The translations under genes and the position numbers were made by a program. DNA of 64,000 nucleotides from Streptomyces sp. NRRL S-1022 (GTDB taxonomy: Bacteria > Actinomycetota > Actinomycetes > Streptomycetales > Streptomycetaceae). Every line of letters starts with the position of its first letter. The first letter of the stretch is position 1. The notes beneath the pieces were generated by a model that was not told the DNA's origin, made no database searches, and saw only the letters and a list, made by a program, of their open reading frames with translations. Below, piece after piece: positions 54,994 through 63,932 of the stretch. The stretch is taken from positions 1-64,000 of the forward strand of contig NZ_JOIU01000007.1 in the NCBI RefSeq assembly GCF_000720135.1. The letters run 5' to 3'.

Positions 54994-55461
54994 TCAGATC
55001 CGTACCTCGACCGTCTTCGCCAGCCGGTCGTGCAGGCCGCGGCCGTCGCGGTCCCAGACCAGGGCGGGGATCGCGAGGCAGAGCAGGACCGTGCGCACCA
55101 GGGAGCGCCCCGGGCTGACCGTGCCGGTCTCCAGGGCCACGACCCGGATGCCGAAGAGGCGCTTGCCCGGGGTGAAGCCGACCGTGCCGACGGTCAGGGC
55201 GCTCAGGACGAAGAAGACGCCGAGTGCCCAGTTGCTCGTGGCCGGGCCGTAGCCGTGGGTGATCAGGCCGTATGCGATCAGGACGCACAGCGCCCAGTCC
55301 ACGGCGAGGGCGCCGAGCCGCCTGCCGGGCCGTGCGATCGAGTTCGGTCCGTGCTCCGGGAGACCGAGCTGCTCGCCCCGGTAACCGAAGTCGGCGCCCG
55401 CCTCTTCCATGGCCGCGCGCGGCCCGGAGAGCCACGATCCGATTGCCTGCCTGTTGTCCAC
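54994..55461 (-). CDS. RDD-family membrane protein
   Basis: This 155-residue protein has the RDD domain with its conserved Arg and Asp residues in ARPGRRLGALAVDWALCVLI and VWDRDGRGLHDRLAKTVEV. Three hydrophobic segments lie between residues ~50 and 135. RDD proteins are suspected transporters, but no substrate is known here. GTG at 55461 (VDNRQAIGSWL) is chosen; the frame upstream is not family-like. It is divergent from glnA, and I recall the same pairing in S. coelicolor, so this marks the far edge of the pigment-gene insertion. Confidence 0.88.
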   Translation of the reverse strand: MDNRQAIGSWLSGPRAAMEEAGADFGYRGEQLGLPEHGPNSIARPGRRLGALAVDWALCVLIAYGLITHGYGPATSNWALGVFFVLSALTVGTVGFTPGKRLFGIRVVALETGTVSPGRSLVRTVLLCLAIPALVWDRDGRGLHDRLAKTVEVRI

Positions 55462-55535
55462 CCGTCCACGGTACTGCGCCCGGTTTCGGGCACTACGCAC
55501 AGGGGTGGGCCGGCGCTACCGTGGACGAGTGGCTG

Positions 55536-55574
55536 GTTAACTTCTGCGAAACAAACGGGTCACGCCCGAGAAAT
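55536..55574 (+). promoter_or_regulatory. GlnR operator upstream of glnA
   Basis: Four half-boxes occur with exact 6-bp spacing: GTTAAC (55536-55541), GAAAC (55548-55552), GTCAC (55559-55563) and GAAAT (55570-55574). This is the known actinobacterial GlnR pattern gTnAc-n6-GaAAc-n6-GtnAC-n6-GAAAc. It lies about 100 bp before the glnA start and predicts activation under nitrogen limitation. Confidence 0.85.
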
Positions 55575-55671
55575 CACCCGTCCCTAGGGTCGAGACCAGC
55601 GTGTGCCACCGCACTGGCCGCACGAACGATCTACCACCCCGGCGAGGACGGTCGGGAGTAGGAGGAGCTGG

Positions 55672-57081
55672 ATGTTCCAGAACGCCGACGAGGCCAAGAA
55701 GTTCATCGCGGACGAGGACGTCAAGTTCGTCGACGTCCGCTTCTGCGACCTGCCGGGCGTCATGCAGCACTTCACGGTGCCCGTTGAGGCGTTCGACCCG
55801 GACGAGGAGCTGGCCTTCGACGGGTCGTCGATCCGTGGTTTCCAGGCCATCCACGAGTCCGACATGGCTCTGCGTGCCGACCTGTCCACCGCGCGGGTGG
55901 ACCCGTTCCGCCGGGACAAGACCCTCAACATCAACTTCTTCATCCACGACCCGATCACGGGCGAGCAGTACTCCCGTGACCCGCGGAACGTGGCCAAGAA
56001 GGCGGAGGCGTACCTGGCGTCGACGGGTATCGCCGACACCGCGTACTTCGGCCCCGAGGCCGAGTTCTACGTCTTCGACAGCGTGCGCTTCGCCACCTCG
56101 GCGAACGAGTCCTTCTACCACATCGACTCCGAGGCGGGTGCCTGGAACACCGGCGCCCTGGAGAACAACCGTGGGTACAAGGTCCGCTACAAGGGCGGCT
56201 ACTTCCCGGTCGCCCCGGTCGACCACTTCGCCGACCTGCGCGCCGAGATCTCCCTGGAGCTGGAGCGGTCCGGCCTGAAGGTCGAGCGCCAGCACCACGA
56301 GGTGGGCACGGCCGGCCAGGCGGAGATCAACTACAAGTTCAACACCCTGCTCGCCGCCGCCGACGACCTCCAGCTCTTCAAGTACATCGTGAAGAACGTC
56401 GCCTGGCGCAACGGCAAGACCGCGACCTTCATGCCGAAGCCGATCTTCGGCGACAACGGCTCGGGCATGCACGTGCACCAGTCGCTGTGGAGCAACGGCG
56501 ACCCGCTGTTCTACGACGAGGCCGGTTACGCGGGCCTGTCGGACACCGCCCGCTACTACATCGGCGGCATCCTCAAGCACGCCCCGGCCCTGCTTGCCTT
56601 CACCAACCCGACGGTGAACTCGTACCACCGTCTGGTGCCGGGCTTCGAGGCGCCGATCAACCTGGTGTACTCGCAGCGCAACCGCTCCGCCGCGATGCGT
56701 ATCCCGATCACGGGCTCCAACCCGAAGGCCAAGCGCGTCGAGTTCCGCGCGCCCGACTCCTCCGGCAACCCGTACCTGGCCTTCTCGGCCCTGCTGCTCG
56801 CGGGCCTGGACGGCGTCAAGAACAAGATCGAGCCGGCCGAGCCGATCGACAAGGACCTGTACGAGCTGGCTCCCGAGGAGCACGCGAACGTCGCCCAGGT
56901 CCCGACCTCCCTCGGCGCCGTCCTCGACGCCCTTGAGGCCGACCACGAGTTCCTCCTCCAGGGCGACGTGTTCACGTCCGACCTGATCGAGACGTGGGTC
57001 GACTTCAAGCGCACCAACGAGATCGCCCCGCTCCAGCTGCGCCCGCACCCGCACGAGTTCGAGCTGTACTTCGACGTGTGA
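55672..57081 (+). CDS. glnA: Glutamine synthetase type I
   Basis: GlnA makes glutamine from glutamate, ammonia and ATP as a cytoplasmic dodecamer. The 469-residue product has the family blocks [22 protein letters not shown], the ATP-site [18 protein letters not shown] and the glutamate-binding NRSAAMRIP. The adenylylation target is Tyr397 in [12 protein letters not shown], so GlnE control is expected. ATG at 55672 follows GGAGGAG. A GlnR operator lies upstream and a strong terminator downstream. Length and motifs are normal. Confidence 0.98.
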   Translation: MFQNADEAKKFIADEDVKFVDVRFCDLPGVMQHFTVPVEAFDPDEELAFDGSSIRGFQAIHESDMALRADLSTARVDPFRRDKTLNINFFIHDPITGEQYSRDPRNVAKKAEAYLASTGIADTAYFGPEAEFYVFDSVRFATSANESFYHIDSEAGAWNTGALENNRGYKVRYKGGYFPVAPVDHFADLRAEISLELERSGLKVERQHHEVGTAGQAEINYKFNTLLAAADDLQLFKYIVKNVAWRNGKTATFMPKPIFGDNGSGMHVHQSLWSNGDPLFYDEAGYAGLSDTARYYIGGILKHAPALLAFTNPTVNSYHRLVPGFEAPINLVYSQRNRSAAMRIPITGSNPKAKRVEFRAPDSSGNPYLAFSALLLAGLDGVKNKIEPAEPIDKDLYELAPEEHANVAQVPTSLGAVLDALEADHEFLLQGDVFTSDLIETWVDFKRTNEIAPLQLRPHPHEFELYFDV

Positions 57082-57128
57082 TATCGCCCCAGGTCAGAGC
57101 GGGTAACCGCTCCCCTGGGCCGCCTGTG

Positions 57129-57180
57129 GGCCGTCGGCCGTGTTCTTCCCCCTCGGGAAGGCACGGCCGACGGCCTTTTT
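57129..57180 (+). terminator. Rho-independent terminator of glnA
   Basis: A perfect 14-bp stem (57129-57142 with 57162-57175) is followed by TTTTT (57176-57180). The 19-base loop contains a small inner hairpin. A true T tract is rare in this window. Confidence 0.9.
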
Positions 57181-57229
57181 CGGGCCCTGCGCCGCGAACG
57201 GCTGTCGAGCGCTCTGGCCCCGCCGCCGC

Positions 57230-57420
57230 TCAGCTCTGCGCACCGGCTCCGCCGGGGCCGGTGTCCGCATCCGGCACGCCGAACGCGGCGTCGCTGGCCC
57301 TGCGGGCACGGCCTTGGCTGTTCGGCATGAGGTGCGTGTACGTCCGGAGCGTGAACCCCGGGCCGGAGTAACCGAGGTACTCGGCCAGGGCCTTGATGTT
57401 CGCGCCGGGTGCTCTTCTTG
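57230..57420 (-). pseudogene. Tyrosine-recombinase (integrase) C-terminal remnant
   Basis: About 55 codons read NIKALAEYLGYSGPGFTLRT, then YTHLMPNSQGRARRASDAAF. This is the end of a phage-type integrase around its catalytic Tyr (in RTYTHLMP). Upstream of about 57420 the resemblance stops, so the Arg/His catalytic residues and the whole N-terminal part are lost. It lies just after the glnA terminator and marks a past insertion. No attachment-site duplication or tRNA is seen beside it. Confidence 0.75.
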
Positions 57421-57746
57421 CTGTGCGGGTGGGCGTTGGTGCCGCGAGGGTGGGCTGAAGGCGCTTGAGGCGGTCCGCAGCGGGCCGTGCGTGCCCCTTG
57501 CGTGCCAGGTCAGCAGCCATCCGCATTGCGCGATCTTCCAAACCCGGATCGTGGCGACCGCCGGCGGGAGGCAGGGCCGAAGGATTGCGTCGACCGGTCC
57601 GGGATGCGGTGGCCGACGCAAGATCGTCCACTCCGACCTCCGATGGCAGTGACGGCAACGCGTCTTCGTGGTGGGCGGGTCGTCATGGTGTGGCCGGTGA
57701 GGGTCCGGTACCGGCAGCAGCTGAGGTACCTGCAACCACAGACCGC
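57421..57746. other. Region between the integrase remnant and the unknown membrane gene
   Basis: I find no supported gene in these 326 bp. Frames on both strands are open because of the high GC content, but none has family-like sequence. Further decayed integrase sequence may be present but cannot be recognised by eye. Confidence 0.5.
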
Positions 57747-58487
57747 ATGAAAGCGTCACTTGCGGTGACCGAGCCCTGTCGCCCCCCTGGAGGGCCTCCG
57801 TTGCCATCACCACCTCAGCCGCCTCTGCCGCCATCTTTGCCACCGCTGCGCGGGCAGTCACCAGCGGTGTGGATACGGCGTACGTTCCGCTCACGCAAGG
57901 CGCTGTCAGGCGTCACACAGTGGTTCATCGACTGGGGTATACCGATCGCCCTGCTCATCGGGTTCGTCTGGGTGTTCGGTGCCAGCCGATCCGAAAAGGG
58001 TTGGAGCGGCATTTACAGGGCGTTCACGCTCATCGACCCGCCCGTGCACGAATCGTCGTGGGGCGCGTCGGTTCTCGGCTGGCTGCTTGTTCCCGCCCTC
58101 ATCGGTGGAGTGGCCGGTCATGTGATCGCTACCCGGATGCAGCGGGTCAAGGAAATCGCCACCAATCACCTCTTCCAGCAGAGGGGCCTCGCCTGCCGGC
58201 TCAAGTTGCCGGGAAGGATCACCTTCCTCGAGTCGCTCCACCTCAAGAGCGCGGTGGACCAGGAGTTCCTGGACCGCTATGTGAGGCGGGCCCACCGGGG
58301 AGACTGGAAGAAGGCCCAGGACCACTGGGAGATCCTGGTCCGGGACGTACTCTGCACGGTCGAACTTGCTGAACTGGACCGCACCGAGGCACTGGAATCC
58401 GCCGAGAGCTTCGCCCGCGCCGTGATGTGGCTGACCGGCTACCAGGACAAGTGCCTCGTGTGCACCGCGCGCGCCAACCACCCGTGA
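57747..58487 (+). CDS. Membrane protein of unknown function (resembles DUF6313 from memory)
   Basis: This protein of about 246 residues begins with a Pro-rich segment (~10-35). It has two membrane helices, WGIPIALLIGFVWVFGAS (~58-75) and GWLLVPALIGGVAGHVIATR (~108-128). A soluble ~115-residue domain follows, rich in charged helices (LESLHLKSAVDQEFLDRYVR) and ending with a CLVC motif. I do not recognise a function. ATG at 57747 is the best start I see, but it lacks a clear ribosome-binding site. Codon use looks less G/C-biased than in neighbours. It is followed after 22 bp by a 90-residue gene, probably in one operon, beside an integrase remnant. Confidence 0.65.
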   Translation: MKASLAVTEPCRPPGGPPLPSPPQPPLPPSLPPLRGQSPAVWIRRTFRSRKALSGVTQWFIDWGIPIALLIGFVWVFGASRSEKGWSGIYRAFTLIDPPVHESSWGASVLGWLLVPALIGGVAGHVIATRMQRVKEIATNHLFQQRGLACRLKLPGRITFLESLHLKSAVDQEFLDRYVRRAHRGDWKKAQDHWEILVRDVLCTVELAELDRTEALESAESFARAVMWLTGYQDKCLVCTARANHP

Positions 58488-58509
58488 CCCTTCAGGAAGG
58501 ACCCTTACG

Positions 58510-58782
58510 ATGCAGACACGAAGCGTTGTGGAGATCGCTCGCGCCGCCCTGCGCGAAATCTTTCCCACCGCTCCCGAGGACGGTCTGGATGAGGGGGCAC
58601 GTCACCTCGCCCGCTGGGGAGTCGAAGGTCACGGAACCCAGCTCGACAACTCGGCCGCCGCGATCATGTACATCGATCTGGCCTTCGCGTCCCAAGAGAG
58701 GCAAGTGCCGGACAACGTCGTTCTGGCCGCCGAAGTTCGTGATACCGCACGGACCTGGCGTGCGCCATCACAGCGGGGCTGA
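58510..58782 (+). CDS. Small hypothetical protein
   Basis: This 90-residue soluble protein starts MQTRSVVEIARAALREIF and ends ARTWRAPSQRG. No domain is recognised. AGGAAGGA about 11 bases before the ATG is a good ribosome-binding site. It follows the unknown membrane gene closely, and the two probably form one unit. Relatively relaxed third-position G/C use fits an acquired origin. Function is unknown. Confidence 0.65.
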   Translation: MQTRSVVEIARAALREIFPTAPEDGLDEGARHLARWGVEGHGTQLDNSAAAIMYIDLAFASQERQVPDNVVLAAEVRDTARTWRAPSQRG

Positions 58783-58830
58783 CCACATCACTTCTTCGAC
58801 GTGTGACAGACGCCCCGCAGCGCCGACGAC

Positions 58831-58861
58831 GGCCCCGCCGCTCCCCCGGGACGGCGGGGCC
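58831..58861. terminator. Bidirectional hairpin terminator
   Basis: A perfect 10-bp stem (58831-58840 with 58852-58861) lies between the convergent ends of the 90-residue gene and the hydrolase gene. Confidence 0.75.
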
Positions 58862-58876
58862 CCGGCGTCGTCGGGG

Positions 58877-59467
58877 TCAGGTCAGGGCGGATGCCGACGG
58901 TACGACCACGCCGTAGAGGTCCGTGACGGTGGCGAGGGCGCTGTGGTGGAGCTGGGCCGCGGGTACCTCGGCGAGCGGTGTCCGCAGGGGGCGGGTGGCG
59001 CAGGTGTCGGCGACCACGGTGGGGCGGTTGCCGCGCAGGAAGGCGCCCTGGGCGGTGAACAGGACGCACATGTGGGTCATGAAGCCGGCGATCACGACGT
59101 CCCGGTGGCCGGCGGCGTCCACGTGTTCGGCGAGGTCGGTGCCGTGGAACGCGTCGGGGGCGGTCTTGACGACGACGGGTTCGCCGTCGAGGGGGGCGAC
59201 GCGGGGGTGGATGCGGCCGATCTCGGCGCGGATGTCGTACGGGGTGCCCTCGCCGCCGTCGTGGATGACGTGGACGACCCGGGCGCCCGCGGCCCGGGCC
59301 CTGGCGAGCAGGCCGGCCGCGGCGTCGAGGGCGGCCCGCCAGCCGTCCAGCTCCAGCACGCCGCGCGTGTAGGTGTTCTGGTAGTCGACCAGGATCAGCG
59401 TGGCACCGGCGAGGGAGGCCGGTCTCTGGTCGAGGCCGTTCAGGTCGCGCAGGGTCGTGGTGGGCAT
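58877..59467 (-). CDS. Isochorismatase-family cysteine hydrolase
   Basis: This 196-residue alpha/beta enzyme has the family catalytic triad: Asp28 in LILVDYQNTYTRG, Lys101 in VVVKTAPDAFHG and Cys134 in GFMTHMCVLFTAQG. Such enzymes hydrolyse amides such as nicotinamide, N-carbamoyl compounds or isochorismate; which one cannot be told. It is divergent from a GlxA-type AraC regulator gene, which may control it. Confidence 0.92.
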   Translation of the reverse strand: MPTTTLRDLNGLDQRPASLAGATLILVDYQNTYTRGVLELDGWRAALDAAAGLLARARAAGARVVHVIHDGGEGTPYDIRAEIGRIHPRVAPLDGEPVVVKTAPDAFHGTDLAEHVDAAGHRDVVIAGFMTHMCVLFTAQGAFLRGNRPTVVADTCATRPLRTPLAEVPAAQLHHSALATVTDLYGVVVPSASALT

Positions 59468-59582
59468 GTCGGCCCCTTCTCGGGTGGTGGCGTGGGTACG
59501 GCGACCACGCTAGGAGCCGGTCCTGATGGCGGCAATGTCAGGTAACTTGCAGATCCGGACATCGGGAGAGGGGGCGGGGGAC

Positions 59583-60572
59583 ATGGGCGGGGTCCGGCGG
59601 TTGATCGTGATCATGTTGTTCGACGGCGTCGACCTGCTGGACGTCACCGGTCCCCCGGAGGTGTTCGCGCTGCTGCGGAGGGAGACCGACGGCGCCAGCG
59701 GGTACGAGGTGGCGCTGGCCGCCGAGACCCTGGAGCCCGTCACCACCGCCGCCGGCGTGCGGATGCTGCCCGACCTCACCTTCGCGGAGCTGTCCGGGCG
59801 CGCCATCGACACGCTGCTGGTGCCGGGCTCGGTCGAGGTCGACGAGGAGCGCCGGGTGCACGCCCTCGCCGATCCCGGCGTCGTCGCCCGGGTGCGGACG
59901 CTCGCCGCCCGCAGCCGGCGCGTCGCCTCCGTCTGCGTGGGCGCGCACCTGCTCGCCGCCGCCGGTCTGCTGGACGGCAGGCGGGCCACCACCCACTGGT
60001 CGACCGCCGGGCAGCTCGCCGCCGAGCACCCCTCGGTCGAGGTCGACGCCGACCCGATCTTCATCCGGGACGGCGGGGTGTGGACCGGCGCGGGCATCAC
60101 CGCCTGCCTGGACCTGTCCCTCGCACTGGTCGCGGAGGACTTCGGGGAGGCCGTCGCCCTGCGGATCGCCCGTCAGCTGGTCATGTACCTGAAGCGGCCG
60201 GGCGGCCAGAGCCAGTTCAGCGTGCCCGTCGAGCCCGTCTCGACCACCCGGCGCATGGCCGATCTGCGCCACTTCGTCGCCGAGCACCTCACCGGGCCGC
60301 TGACCCTCGCCGACCTCGCCCGGCACGCCCACGTCAGCGAGCGCCAGCTGGCCCGCGTCTTCAAGGCGGAACTCGGCATGACCCCGGCCGCCTATCTGGA
60401 GGCGGCCCGCGTGGAGGCCGCCCGCAACCGGCTGGAGACCACGGACGACACCCTCGACCGGATCGCGTCCGCGTGCGGTTTCGGTACGACCGACACCCTG
60501 ATCCGGGCGTTCCGCCGCAAGCTCGACACCACACCCACCGAGTACCGCACCCGTTTCCGCCATTCCGGCTGA
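59583..60572 (+). CDS. GlxA-family transcriptional regulator (DJ-1/PfpI domain plus AraC helix-turn-helix)
   Basis: This protein of about 329 residues has an N-terminal DJ-1/PfpI-like domain (MLFDGVDLLDVTGPPEVFAL; nucleophile-elbow Cys in SVCVGAHLLAAAGLL). The C-terminal AraC-type DNA-binding domain (~230-325) includes LADLARHAHVSERQLARVFK and ACGFGTTDTLIRAFRR. The divergent isochorismatase-family gene is a typical partner and the likely target. ATG at 59583 (MGGVRRLIVIML) has AGAGGGGG upstream; an ATG at 59526 is also in frame. Confidence 0.92.
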   Translation: MGGVRRLIVIMLFDGVDLLDVTGPPEVFALLRRETDGASGYEVALAAETLEPVTTAAGVRMLPDLTFAELSGRAIDTLLVPGSVEVDEERRVHALADPGVVARVRTLAARSRRVASVCVGAHLLAAAGLLDGRRATTHWSTAGQLAAEHPSVEVDADPIFIRDGGVWTGAGITACLDLSLALVAEDFGEAVALRIARQLVMYLKRPGGQSQFSVPVEPVSTTRRMADLRHFVAEHLTGPLTLADLARHAHVSERQLARVFKAELGMTPAAYLEAARVEAARNRLETTDDTLDRIASACGFGTTDTLIRAFRRKLDTTPTEYRTRFRHSG

Positions 60573-60671
60573 CCGGGTCCCGCAACCGTGCAACCTTTCG
60601 CACTTCTCAAACTTCCTATTGTCGGGGGATCATCCCTCCGGATCGTGTCGGACGAGAGAGGTTGAACGGGG

Positions 60672-60926
60672 ATGCCGGAACAGGACGACTGGGAGCACGA
60701 GTTCGATCACAGATGGGCGAACTCGGCCGAGCACAAGGAACCCTCCGCCCGGGCCCGCATGCTCGCCGCCCGCTGGAAGGAGAATCCCCCGGACCCCACC
60801 CCCTTCCGGGCCGACCCCGACCCGGCCCCCCGCCGCTCGTCCTGGGTCTCGACCGCCGTGGTCCTCGGCTGCGTGGCGGTGGTCATCGTCCTCCTCGGCT
60901 ACGCCCAGATGCGCTCGCCGTACTGA
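60672..60926 (+). CDS. Small single-pass membrane protein
   Basis: This 84-residue protein has a charged cytoplasmic N-terminus (MPEQDDWEHEFDHRWANSAE), a Pro-rich middle and one C-terminal helix STAVVLGCVAVVIVLLGYAQ. GAGAGAGG lies about ten bases before the ATG. I think orthologues are common in Streptomyces. Function is unknown. It is 119 bp before htpX. Confidence 0.8.
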   Translation: MPEQDDWEHEFDHRWANSAEHKEPSARARMLAARWKENPPDPTPFRADPDPAPRRSSWVSTAVVLGCVAVVIVLLGYAQMRSPY

Positions 60927-61045
60927 CGCCCGGCGGTTCGGCGACGGCCCTTTGCCGCCCCTGGGGCCGTTCGCGACCGCTTCATGGGAATCCGCAGGTG
61001 CACACTGGACAGCGGGGCGAGTGCCTGACTGCGGGGTGATGCGAG

Positions 61046-61963
61046 ATGCGGAGCCGGTTCCGGAGTGATCGGCGGCTGGCCGTGCGTATGGGCCTGACGA
61101 TGTTCCTGCTCGGGCTGCTGTACGTGGGGTTCGTCGCCGCGCTGATCGTGCTGCTGAAGTCCTGGGTGCTGGTCGCCGTCCTGATCGGGGCGATGTTCGT
61201 GGCGCAGTTCTGGTTCTCGGACCGGATCGCGATGTTCGCCATGCGCGGGCGGGTCGTGGAGCGGGAGGAGTATCCCGGGCTGCACGCCGTCGTGGACCGG
61301 CTGTGCGCGCTCGCCGACCTGCCCAAGCCGGTGGTCGCCGTGTCCGCGATGGACATGCCGAACGCGTTCGCGACCGGCCGCAGCGCCGATCACGCGGTGG
61401 TCTGTGTGACGACCGGGCTGCTGCGCCGGCTGGAGCCGGCGGAGCTGGAGGGCGTGCTGGCGCACGAGTTGTCCCACGTGCGGCACAAGGACGTCGCCGT
61501 GATCACGATCGCCTCGTTCCTGGGGGTGGTCGCGGGTCTGGTCGTACGGTTCGCGTTCTACTCGCAGGTCTTCGGCGGCCGCCGCGACCAGAACACCGCC
61601 GCCGTGTTCGCCGCGGTGCTCGGCGTCTCCGCGGCCGTGTACGCGATCAGCTTCCTGCTGATCCGGGCCCTGTCGCGGTACCGGGAGCTGGCGGCCGACC
61701 GTGCGGCGGCGCTGCTGACCGGCCGGCCCTCGGCGCTGGCGGCGGCGCTCACCAAGGTCACCGGGGAGATCGCGCGGATCCCGACCAAGGACCTGCGGAC
61801 GGCGCAGGCGTTCAACGCGTTCTACTTCACTCCGGCGACCGGCCGGGAGCCCGGCATCGAGCGGTTCTTCTCCACGCACCCGAGCCTGGAGCAGCGGCTG
61901 GAGCAGCTGGGCCGGATCTCGGCGGAGCTGGGCGAGGCCGCCACCCCGGGGAAGGCGGGCTGA
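61046..61963 (+). CDS. htpX: HtpX-family membrane zinc metalloprotease (M48)
   Basis: HtpX degrades misfolded membrane proteins on the cytoplasmic side. The 305-residue protein has two N-terminal helices (~17-57), the zinc motif LAHELSHVRH (His140, Glu141, His144), two further helices and the third ligand region RYRELAADRAAALL. Only two bases separate its stop from the pspAB GTG, so the two are translationally coupled. Together they belong to the actinobacterial Psp module whose pspA part is at 13.5 kb. Confidence 0.94.
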   Translation: MRSRFRSDRRLAVRMGLTMFLLGLLYVGFVAALIVLLKSWVLVAVLIGAMFVAQFWFSDRIAMFAMRGRVVEREEYPGLHAVVDRLCALADLPKPVVAVSAMDMPNAFATGRSADHAVVCVTTGLLRRLEPAELEGVLAHELSHVRHKDVAVITIASFLGVVAGLVVRFAFYSQVFGGRRDQNTAAVFAAVLGVSAAVYAISFLLIRALSRYRELAADRAAALLTGRPSALAAALTKVTGEIARIPTKDLRTAQAFNAFYFTPATGREPGIERFFSTHPSLEQRLEQLGRISAELGEAATPGKAG

Positions 61964-61965
61964 CC

Positions 61966-62550
61966 GTGGGGCTGCTGGACATCCTGCTGGGCCGTTCGAA
62001 ACCGGCCGCGCCCGATCTGGACCGGCTGTTCGCGCTGCCGTCGGCGGCCGTGACGCTGGAGGCCGCGGCCGGTTTCACGCCGACCGGGGACGGGGCGGTG
62101 TGCTTCGCCACGGTCGAGGGGGCGGCCTTCGAGCAGATGCACCGGGAGGTGCAGGCGCTGCTGGACGCGGACACCGAGCGCACCGGGCCGCCGGTGGAGC
62201 TGCGCCGGGACGGCTACGGCTACTCCTGGCTGGTGTCCCGGCGTACGCCCGGCCGGCTGCCCGAGCTGGTCAACGACCTGCACGCGGTCAACACCTCGCT
62301 GGAGGTCAACGGCTTCGGCCCGCAACTGCTGTGCTCGCTGGCCGGGTTCACCGACGGGACGGGCCGCAGGCTGGCGCTCGTCTACCTCTACAAGCGCGGC
62401 ACCTTCTATCCGTTCGCCCCGCTGCCCGGTGCCGCCGAGCGGCGGGACACCGCGCTGGAACTCCAGCTGAGGGCGGTGCTCGGGGGCGACCTGCGGATCG
62501 AGCCGGACCTGGGCCGCTGGTTCCCGGTGTGGGGCGCCCCCGGCCTCTGA
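61966..62550 (+). CDS. pspAB: PspA-associated protein PspAB
   Basis: This 194-residue soluble protein starts MGLLDILLGRSKPAAPDLDR and contains GFTPTGDGAVCFATVEG and SWLVSRRTPGRLPELVNDLH, as in PspAB proteins. PspAB accompanies PspA, PspAA and HtpX in envelope-stress modules; its biochemical role is unknown. The GTG at 61966 follows htpX by two bases. The stop codon lies inside a strong terminator hairpin. Confidence 0.9.
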   Translation: MGLLDILLGRSKPAAPDLDRLFALPSAAVTLEAAAGFTPTGDGAVCFATVEGAAFEQMHREVQALLDADTERTGPPVELRRDGYGYSWLVSRRTPGRLPELVNDLHAVNTSLEVNGFGPQLLCSLAGFTDGTGRRLALVYLYKRGTFYPFAPLPGAAERRDTALELQLRAVLGGDLRIEPDLGRWFPVWGAPGL

Positions 62551-62566
62551 CGGCCGGGGGCGCCCC
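62531..62566. terminator. Hairpin overlapping the pspAB stop codon
   Basis: A perfect 15-bp stem (62531-62545 with 62552-62566) has the pspAB TGA in its 6-base loop. It can also serve the convergent gene ending at 62570. Confidence 0.75.
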
Positions 62567-62569
62567 CGC

Positions 62570-62857
62570 TCACTTCGTGCTCCCGCCCCGCTCCTGCCAG
62601 GCCTCGCGGGGCCGTTCACGGCGGTAGCGGCGCTCCCACCGGGCCTGCCGGTCCCGGCGCTCCCGGTACGCCCGGTAGCTGTCGGGCGGGGCGCCGGAGC
62701 CCGCGGGCGGTGTCGTGCCGGGCGGTGCCGTGCCGGGCGAGCCGCGTCCGTGTGTCGCGTACAGGTAGAGCAGGACGACGGCGGCGAGCCACCAGAGGTG
62801 GTTCCCGATTCCGAGGATCACCAGGACGACGGTCCCGGTCGCGAGCGTTCCACGCAT
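62570..62857 (-). CDS. Small membrane protein
   Basis: This 95-residue protein has two short N-terminal helices (GTLATGTVVLVILGIGNHLW and AAVVLLYLYA), a Gly/Pro linker and a strongly basic Arg-rich tail. AGGAGG precedes the ATG at 62857. Its convergent position next to pspAB suggests, without proof, a link with membrane stress. Function is unknown. Confidence 0.75.
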   Translation of the reverse strand: MRGTLATGTVVLVILGIGNHLWWLAAVVLLYLYATHGRGSPGTAPPGTTPPAGSGAPPDSYRAYRERRDRQARWERRYRRERPREAWQERGGSTK

Positions 62858-62966
62858 GACGGACCTCCTGGGGTGAGTCGGGGGACGTGCCTGCGTGTGC
62901 TCAGCGTAGGCAGGCCGTGACGTTCGGTGCACCCCGTTTTCCGGGGGTGTGGACGGCCGTGAGTGA

Positions 62967-63755
62967 ATGGCCCGCATGGATGAACTCACCGACTTCAGCC
63001 ACCAGTACGACGGCGAACGGCTCAGCGGGGTGAGCGCCGGACGGCCCGGCCGGACCACGGCGCTCCTGCTGCACGGCGCCGGCAACGGCAGCAAGGAGCG
63101 GCTGCTGCCGTTCGTCACCGACTTCGCCGACCGGGGCTGCCGCGCCCTGGCGTTCGACTTCTCCGGCCACGGCGGGAGCACGGGCGCGCTCGCGGAGCTG
63201 AGCCTGCGCCGGCGGTTCGAGCAGGCGGTGGCGGTGCTCGACGCGCACGTCCCGGCCGGTGATCCCCTGGTGCTGGTCGGTTTCAGCATGAGCGGCCAGA
63301 CGGTGGCGGATCTGGTACGGCACTACGGGCGCCGGGTGGCGGCGGTGGGTCTGTGCGCTCCCGCCGTGTACACGCGGGAGGCCTGGGAGCTCCCGTTCGG
63401 CACCGGTGCGGGCCGCTTCTCCGCGCTGATCCGCACCCCGGACAGCTGGCGGCGCTCCCCCGCCCTGGAGGCGTACCGCGCTTACGAGGGCCGGGCGGTG
63501 CTGGCGGTCCCGGGGACCGACACGGTCATCCCGCCGGCGGTGACGGCGGCCGTACAGGAGGCGCTGTCGGCCGGCAGCCGGTTCACCCGCTTCGAACTCC
63601 CCGGGGCGGACCACTTCCTGGGCCGGTGGTTCCGCGACCACGCCGAGGACCGGAAGGCCTTCGTGACGGCACTGCTGGACGGGCCGCCCCGGGTGCCGGG
63701 CCCGCTGGTCGGCGGCACCGGCGGCACCGGCGACCCCGGCGGCACCGGGTCGTGA
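62967..63755 (+). CDS. Alpha/beta-hydrolase
   Basis: This 262-residue hydrolase has the oxyanion region LLLHGAGNGSKERL, the DFSGHGGSTG strand-turn, the nucleophile elbow VGFSMSGQTVAD (Ser107 or Ser109) and the terminal His in PGADHFLGRWF. The substrate is unknown. The last 15 residues are a Gly-Thr repeat (GGTGGTGDPGGTG) coded by a short DNA repeat. ATG at 62967 and ATG at 62976 are both possible starts. Confidence 0.85.
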   Translation: MARMDELTDFSHQYDGERLSGVSAGRPGRTTALLLHGAGNGSKERLLPFVTDFADRGCRALAFDFSGHGGSTGALAELSLRRRFEQAVAVLDAHVPAGDPLVLVGFSMSGQTVADLVRHYGRRVAAVGLCAPAVYTREAWELPFGTGAGRFSALIRTPDSWRRSPALEAYRAYEGRAVLAVPGTDTVIPPAVTAAVQEALSAGSRFTRFELPGADHFLGRWFRDHAEDRKAFVTALLDGPPRVPGPLVGGTGGTGDPGGTGS

Positions 63756-63883
63756 GCCGGGCAGGCCGGCCTGACGGGGGGACGGCGGCACACCGGCACA
63801 CCGCACTGCAGCACCCGGGCCGTCCCGCGCTTCCGTACGCCGCCGCAGTGGCAGTCGACGGCGTGACGAGGTGACGGCCGGGT

Positions 63884-63920
63884 GCCGGGTGTCCCGTACC
63901 GGCGGTGCGGGGCACCCGGC
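63884..63920. terminator. Hairpin between convergent genes
   Basis: A 13-bp stem with one G-U pair (63884-63896 with 63908-63920) and an 11-base loop lies between the hydrolase gene and the gene entering from the right edge. Confidence 0.65.
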
Positions 63921-63932
63921 AGGGCGGGTGGT

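Noticed and set aside
58427..59545. 372-codon plus-strand frame over the isochorismatase gene
   Set aside because: It is antisense to a gene with an intact Asp-Lys-Cys triad and has no recognisable domain.
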